Shown here piece by piece: positions 58,976 to 64,000 of a stretch of DNA of 64,000 nt. Source of the stretch: Scenedesmus sp. ARA3 (taxonomy: Eukaryota; Chlorophyta; Chlorophyceae; Sphaeropleales; Scenedesmaceae). Where the stretch lies: NCBI GenBank assembly GCA_004335835.1, contig RWJK01001481.1:7129-71128 (forward strand), given 5' to 3'. Both the position numbers and the translations under genes were made by a program. Under the pieces are notes generated by a model, which worked only from the letters and a program-made list of their open reading frames with translations, did no database searches and was not told the origin of the DNA. Position 1 is the first letter of the stretch. Each line of letters starts with the position of its first letter.

Positions 58976-61504
58976 TTACTGGCCTGCCAAGCCTCCTGCT
59001 GTAAGCTGGCTTTGCCCAGTGCGTACTGCTCTTAGATGCGCGCGCTATCGCCCACAGCAGCATAGAAGCAGCCATAGGGTCGCTGCTGCCGCTCCAAGCA
59101 CCGCCAGGTGCCCCAGCTGCAAAGTATGCAGCTACTAGCTGCTGCAGCAACCCTGGCACTTGCAGGACATCCACCCTGCCCAGCCGTATGCAGCCCCACA
59201 CTGTGTTTGTGAAGTTCAAAGGCAGGGCCAGCGCCTGACAGCTGGGCTGCAGGAAGCGTTTGACCAGCGCCAGCACTTGGTCAAACGACAGGCTGCCGCC
59301 GAGCGTGGCCGTTGACCAAAGGCACAGCCCGACAGAGCAAGGCGTGAGGTGTGAGAGCCGCCCGGGTGCTGTCAGCATGTCTGTCAGTTGCTGCACTGCT
59401 GCTGGAGGCAGCACTGGCTGCTGCAGCTCTGGAGCTGCTGCTGCTGCTGCTGCCTCACACTGCTGCTGCTGCTGCCTGTCTTGCTGCGCAAGGCAGTGCT
59501 CGCCAGTTCCTGCTTGCACCAGCCAGCCCCGCCTTGTGCAGCGCTGCTGCAGCCCACAGCGTGTTGTCCAGCCCCAGGGACTCAGTCTCATCTGCTGCTA
59601 TTTCCTGCAAGATATGCGGCTGCCTAAACTGCTCCTGGATCTGCACCAGCAGCTGCCTTGGCAGCTGAGCTTGCAGTGTAGCTAGGCCCCAAAGCGTAGT
59701 GCTGATCTCCTGAGGTGCAGCACGCCGCTGCTGAGCTTGATCCAGCAGCGCTGCTGCCAGCAGGCAGAGCTCGTGGCTGGTCACTGCCTCGTGCTGCTGC
59801 AGGGTGCCGAGCGCCCACAAAAGGTTTGCGATGTCCTGCAAGGCGCGGTTGACAGGTGCGCAGCCAGCAAGAACACGGCTGTAAGTCACATGGCAGGCGT
59901 AACATTGGTGGGGTTGTGCATGACGCATTATTGTCATGTGCACGCAATCAGAATGAGGCAGAAATAGCTGCTGCTGCTCACCCCCAAACGCACTTGTGGA
60001 TGCAGGCTAGCGCCACACCCTGCATACAGGTGTCGCTCCATTGCACGGCACCACAAACTGCAGATAATATATATCAAATGGTCCATCCTCACCTGCGCAT
60101 TTGCGCTGCGCAGCACCTCGCTGCTGCAGAACATGGCATACAGGTGTCGCAATCTGTAAAACTAATGTCTTCACTCATCATCATGTTACCCATCAAGCCA
60201 TAGCATCAACGCCATCGGCCCCGCGCCCCAATGGAGCGTCTAATGTCTTCACTGTACAGCTGCCACAGCCTTCACATTGAATGCATCCTCACCTGCGCAT
60301 TGGCGCTGCGCAGCATTTCACTGCTGCAGAACATAGCCACCAGCGCGTTGCAGTCAGCTGCTTCCACCGCTGCTCCCAGCTTTGCTGCTGCCCACAGCGT
60401 GCGGCTGATGTCCCTTGCGCTGGCCCTCCTGAGCTGCCGCAACGCTGCAAGGCAGCCCAGCAGCTCTCCTGCAAAGCCTGGGCTTGGCAAGCTGCTTGCA
60501 GGAAGCTCTGCAATGACAAAGGCTGACAGCGTGTTACAAACCTCCACTGGCTTTGCTGCTTGAAGGAGCTGCAGCTGCGGGTGCGTCAGCAGCGCTGCTA
60601 CATCTTGGAAGAGATGCAGCAGCTTGCCGTTGGGTGGAGTGCGCTTCTGCGCTGCAAGCATGGTGGCTACTCCCCACAGTGTCTGAGACACATACATGGG
60701 CTCCAGCTGCTGTGCCCTGCTGCAGCTGTCTGCTGTTCTGCGGGCTTCAAGATTGAGTAGTGCTGTGAGCAGCTGCTCCAGCTGCACATCACGCGCAGGG
60801 ATGTGCAGCTTGGCAGCTGCTGTTGTGACCATGGTGATGCCCTGCGGTATGGCTTGCTGCAGCACGCTAGGCTGTAGGAAGTGCAGCAGCAGGCCATATG
60901 CTGTACTGGTGGGTGTTGCCAAGCCACTGCGTTCCTGCAAGCGTGATAGGCTCTGCAGGACGACGGCACAGGACCTGGAGTCAAGCTGGGGCTGCTGCTG
61001 CTGCTGCGTACTGCTGCTGTCTAAACCAGAGCTGTCTGCTGCTGCTGATGGCAAGTGTGTAGCTGCCTCTGCTTGCTGAATCAAGCTGTCAAGTGCTGGC
61101 AGCAGCTGCTGCCGCAGCAGTGGCTCTAAGACACGTGGGTGTTCATGTGTCATGTTAGAGAGAGCATTCAGTGCTGCAGAGATGTGTGGAGCTGTTAGCT
61201 GCGAACCCCAACGGTCCAGCAACCGCTGGAGCTCTTGAGGATTGGGAGCTGCGCGCAGCTGGGATGTGATTGCACCTGCTGCTGCTCGGGACAACTGGCT
61301 GTGCTGCTGGTGCTGCTGGTGCTGCTGGTGCTGCTGCCTGTCCACGGTGCTAGATGCGCTGCTTCTCCGGTCTTCTCTGTTATCTTCAGCTGCAATCTTT
61401 CGGTTCTGCGACGTCCAGCTGCTACTGACATTGCTGCGATATGCTGCAGGCATGCTGGTGTCTGCTGACTTCCTCCACCAGCTGCTGCCGTCTGCCCCAG
61501 CCAT
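56600..61504 (-). CDS. RAP-domain organelle RNA-binding protein (FASTK-like repeats)
   Basis: ATG at 61504 (MAGADGSSWWRKSADTSM). Exons 60293-61504, 58530-59835 and 56600-58261, about 1390 residues. The body has repeated helical motifs of the form xxxTLWxxAxLx: TLWGVATML, ISRTLWAAAKLG, IANLLWALGTL, ISTTLWGLATLQ, NTLWAAAALHKAG, VGLCLWSTATLG and FTNTVWGCIRLG, typical of algal RAP proteins. The C-terminal RAP domain reads LLLAVEVDGPQHFLYPAQHLNDESLLRSRALRARGYAVVRVPWHDVQ, interrupted by Ser/Gln runs. Such proteins usually act on chloroplast or mitochondrial RNAs; the Ser/Gln-rich N-terminus may be a transit peptide. Exon 2 has one frame break between about 59470 and 59560 (its length is 1 modulo 3), so a lesion or an indel error is present. 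A 3'-edge copy follows exon 1. Confidence 0.87.
60085..60142 (-). repeat. 3'-edge copy of RAP-gene exon 1
   Basis: AMFCSSEVLRSANAQ plus donor, downstream of the exon whose end reads AMFCSSEMLRSANAQ. The flanking intron sequence is also shared. Confidence 0.83.
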
Positions 61505-62909
61505 GACCAGCGTGCTTGTTGTCTTTCCGACCCGAAAAAAAAATTCAATGTATGATATCTATCGCCTCATTCCGTCGAAACAGCAGCAAGGGCGGGAAAT
61601 AAGCCGAGAGCGCCCGTGTCGGTTGCCAAGTACACCTAAACAGATTGCTGGATTCCAGCACCAACCACTCGACGCCGAACAACTCAACTAAGCAGGGTGA
61701 GGTGCCAAGATCTGCGTATAACGTTGGCATGGGATGCAGCTGTAACGCTCCTGACAAGGCCAAGAAGCCCGCTGACAATTTTGCTGCAACCACGGCGACG
61801 TCCTGCATTAACGGCAGGCATAAAATTCACCATCCGCTGATCATGTGGCAATCTGTGACATTACATCAGGCTCAGGGCAAAGGCTTCCGCATAACCATGG
61901 ACATGCACTCTGCAGCCTCATCAACACACATTCTCACCGTCCAATGAATGGATCTCAACCTGATGCTCGCCTGAGCAGGGGATACATGCATCTATTATCA
62001 TCATGCAGGTGCTGCTCAACAGCACAGGCTGTGCCCCACAAACGAAGACGCGTTGAGGACACATGCACCAGCAAGACACGATGCTCACTACACTGTCCTC
62101 TGACAATTCATACAATACCATCGTCCACATGATGCCTGACTCTTTGCGCACAAGCCACAGTACATGCTGCAGATCATGCGCTGCTGTTGTGTAACCTGCT
62201 GTTGCTGTCCAAGCTTCAATTACATATATGCGCGAATGGGCCAATAGCGCAGATGGCTCGCTCACCACAGCACTACCAGTGGCTGGCAGCAAGGTAGCTG
62301 TTCGTGCCCCATGAACCATGGCACATAGTATCGCTGCTGCACCAGCAGTTGATCAGCTGCCATTTCAACATGCATCCGATGCTGTTACTGACATCATAGT
62401 ATGCATTGCGGTCAGCATGTAGTGTAGGGTATGATATAGAGATATGTCCGGCAACCACCCAGCCACCACGGCCTTGCTCAACACTTCGCCCAAACCTATC
62501 ATCCACCCACGCGTGCATAACCTGAGCCGGCAGCTACTGCTGACTTGAGCCGAACAGTAGCTGCAGCACAGGAGCGACACCATTTTGCCGACCACCTGCC
62601 TATACACCTGACAATGTACACCCATTGTGAACCCAATAGCCTGACACCCTGCCACCACACGTAATTGGTTCTGTATGCCTGCTGCACGCAGCCCTGCCGC
62701 ATGCGATCTGAGCTGTGGTACACCGTTCCAGGGACACAAAGCACATCCATAATACACGGCAACTCCACGGTTTACGCGCCACAACTGTCTGCACACACCC
62801 GTCTTTGTACATCGCCTGCTAGGGCAGCCAAACAGAGCACGCAAGCAGCTGTTGGAGAGCTGGCAGCAACACAAGCATTCCAAGGCTGTTCCCCAGTCAG
62901 CGGATGAAT
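61505..62909. other. Intergenic interval upstream of the RAP gene
   Basis: About 1.4 kb, less triplet-rich than its surroundings. Long overlapping open stretches on both strands (for example 62365-62913, minus) have no recognised motif. The first few hundred bases should be the RAP-gene promoter. Confidence 0.45.
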
Positions 62910-64000
62910 TCATACGATGTCAGACAAACGGGCATCATTGCCTGCTGCGCGTGCTGCTGGGCTGCCGGCAACAGCAGCAGCAGCACCGGGCTGCTCGCCT
63001 GCCTGCCCAGCCCTGGCCTGCTGCCGTGCCAGCTCGCGCTGCGTTGCAGACAGGATAGCAGCACGCACCATTGCACGCACAGCAGCCACCATGCGCTGCT
63101 CCGCCGCCACAGCGTCCGTCTGCTGCCCAGCCACTGCCGCTGCTGCCGCCTGCCCATTCGCTCCAGTCGCACGCGCTGCACCTGCAGCAGCAGCAGCAGG
63201 CGCTGCTGCAGCAGCAGCGGATCCCCAGAATGTGGCATCCCTGCCCAGCCTATTCAGCGCTGCACGCCGTGCCTGCAGCACCTCCAACTCAAGCTCTGTG
63301 AAGCTGCTGCCCCTGCTGTGGCCCCTGCTGTGGCTGCCACCTGCAAAGCGTGCCAGGAAGCCTCCACCATTTGCTGCTGCTGCTGCTGACACAAGTCCTG
63401 CAGGCGGAGCGTCCAGCCCCGGAACGCGCCCAGCTGCTGCTGCTGCTGCTGCTGCTGCATCAGCCTCTGCTGCCTGCTCCTGGGCCCTCGCAGCGAGCCG
63501 CATGACCATCAGCAGCGGCAGCACTACCAGGAACAGTTTCGTCAGCAGCCACAGCAGGAACAGCGACGCTCCTGCTGCGAAGCCTGCTGCTGCCGCTGCT
63601 GCATCACCTCCAGGCATGCCGCCTGGTCCCGCAGCACCGCCTGCGCTTGCAGGATCAGCTGCAGGGCTGCCGCCGGGGCCCATGCTGCTGCCGCCTGCTG
63701 CTGCTGCTGCTGCCCCTCCTGCTGCTGCTGAGGGGTCTGCCACTGACAGCGTCATTGTGGAGTGCAGGAACATCATGAACAGCAGGAACATCATGAAGGA
63801 GAAGCACCAGGACACTGTCGGCTGCCTGTGGTCGTCCCAATCATCATACACATCCCCCAGCAGCTGTCCTGCAAGCCGATCATCCTCAACAGTCAGGTAT
63901 AAGCTGCCCAGGGGTGCTACTGCATGCAGCGGCTCGCCCTGCAGGTGAATTGTAGCAGGCGGCGGCGGCGGGGGCACAACGTACGCTCCGCGGTAGGCCT
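62910..64000 (-). CDS. Ala-rich two-helix membrane protein, C-terminal part (runs off the right edge)
   Basis: Open frame from the right edge (AYRGAYVVPPPPPPATIHL...) to TGA at 62910, about 363 visible residues. No ATG suits as a start, so the N-terminus lies outside the window. Two hydrophobic segments are visible, WCFSFMMFLLFMMFL and FLLWLLTKLFLVVLPLLMVM. They are joined by a Gly/Ala/Pro-rich linker and followed by an Ala-rich tail with FTELELEVLQARRAALNRLGRDATFWG. The segment before the first helix, LLGDVYDDWDDHRQPTV, is compositionally normal and the best handle for a search. I do not recognise the family. Confidence 0.65.
   Translation of the reverse strand, partial: AYRGAYVVPPPPPPATIHLQGEPLHAVAPLGSLYLTVEDDRLAGQLLGDVYDDWDDHRQPTVSWCFSFMMFLLFMMFLHSTMTLSVADPSAAAGGAAAAAAGGSSMGPGGSPAADPASAGGAAGPGGMPGGDAAAAAAGFAAGASLFLLWLLTKLFLVVLPLLMVMRLAARAQEQAAEADAAAAAAAAAGRVPGLDAPPAGLVSAAAAANGGGFLARFAGGSHSRGHSRGSSFTELELEVLQARRAALNRLGRDATFWGSAAAAAAPAAAAAGAARATGANGQAAAAAVAGQQTDAVAAEQRMVAAVRAMVRAAILSATQRELARQQARAGQAGEQPGAAAAVAGSPAARAAGNDARLSDIV

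Noticed and set aside
62365..62913. Minus-strand open frame upstream of the RAP gene as a membrane-protein exon
   Set aside because: It overlaps the stop of the right-edge gene on the same strand and shows no conserved-looking composition.

Overview
The window is nuclear DNA of a eukaryote, most probably a green alga of the Chlorophyceae. I would guess Sphaeropleales or Scenedesmaceae, but that is inference. The signs are intron-dense genes with GT-AG splicing, a nuclear intron-split copy of the complex I 49-kDa subunit (usually mitochondrial in land plants), an Aurora/CALK-like kinase, a RAP-domain organelle RNA protein, an algal-style cell-surface glycoprotein, and pervasive CTG/CAG triplet repeats in exons and at 3' splice sites. 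Two runs of N (215 and 50 bases) lie inside such repeats.

Layout, left to right. 1-1596 (-): 5' part of a sorbitol-dehydrogenase-like zinc alcohol dehydrogenase, running off the left edge. 2923-8714 (-): NDUFS2/Nad7, ten exons recovered. 10431-13961 and 14895-19259 (-): two tandem paralogous MYND-finger genes, both with broken reading frames. 19706-22470 (-): MnmA/TrmU tRNA 2-thiouridylase. 22529-22897 (-): PKR1-like V-ATPase assembly factor. 23390-31951 (+): Aurora/CALK-like kinase, eleven exons, every phase checked. 33822-35649 (+): small secreted protein, perhaps dirigent/allene-oxide-cyclase-like. 37304-41413 (+): large type I membrane glycoprotein with a choice-of-anchor-L-like domain and eight Cys-rich repeats. 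44667-49969 (-): PflX-family radical SAM protein, seven exons. 50357-52351 (+): gluconokinase. 53111-55832 (+): sigma-like glutathione S-transferase. 56600-61504 (-): RAP-domain protein. 62910-64000 (-): C-terminal part of a two-helix membrane protein, running off the right edge. No tRNA, rRNA, CRISPR or transposon was recognised. The genes look like unrelated housekeeping and surface functions, not a cluster.

The most striking feature is a genome-style oddity. Roughly 35 exon edges, in six of the genes, carry one to about seven extra partial copies in the adjacent intron or 3' flank. The geometry is constant: copies of an exon's 3' edge (with its donor, or with the stop codon for terminal exons) lie downstream of the real exon, and copies of its 5' edge (with its acceptor) lie upstream. 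This is what tandem duplication of splice-junction-spanning segments predicts. What duplication alone does not predict is that the copies differ from the real exons mainly at synonymous codon positions. They therefore appear to have diverged under protein-level selection, or to come from functional paralogs or alleles. Copies are often separated by CTG-triplet tracts, and many true 3' splice sites are preceded by CTG tracts in the sense orientation.
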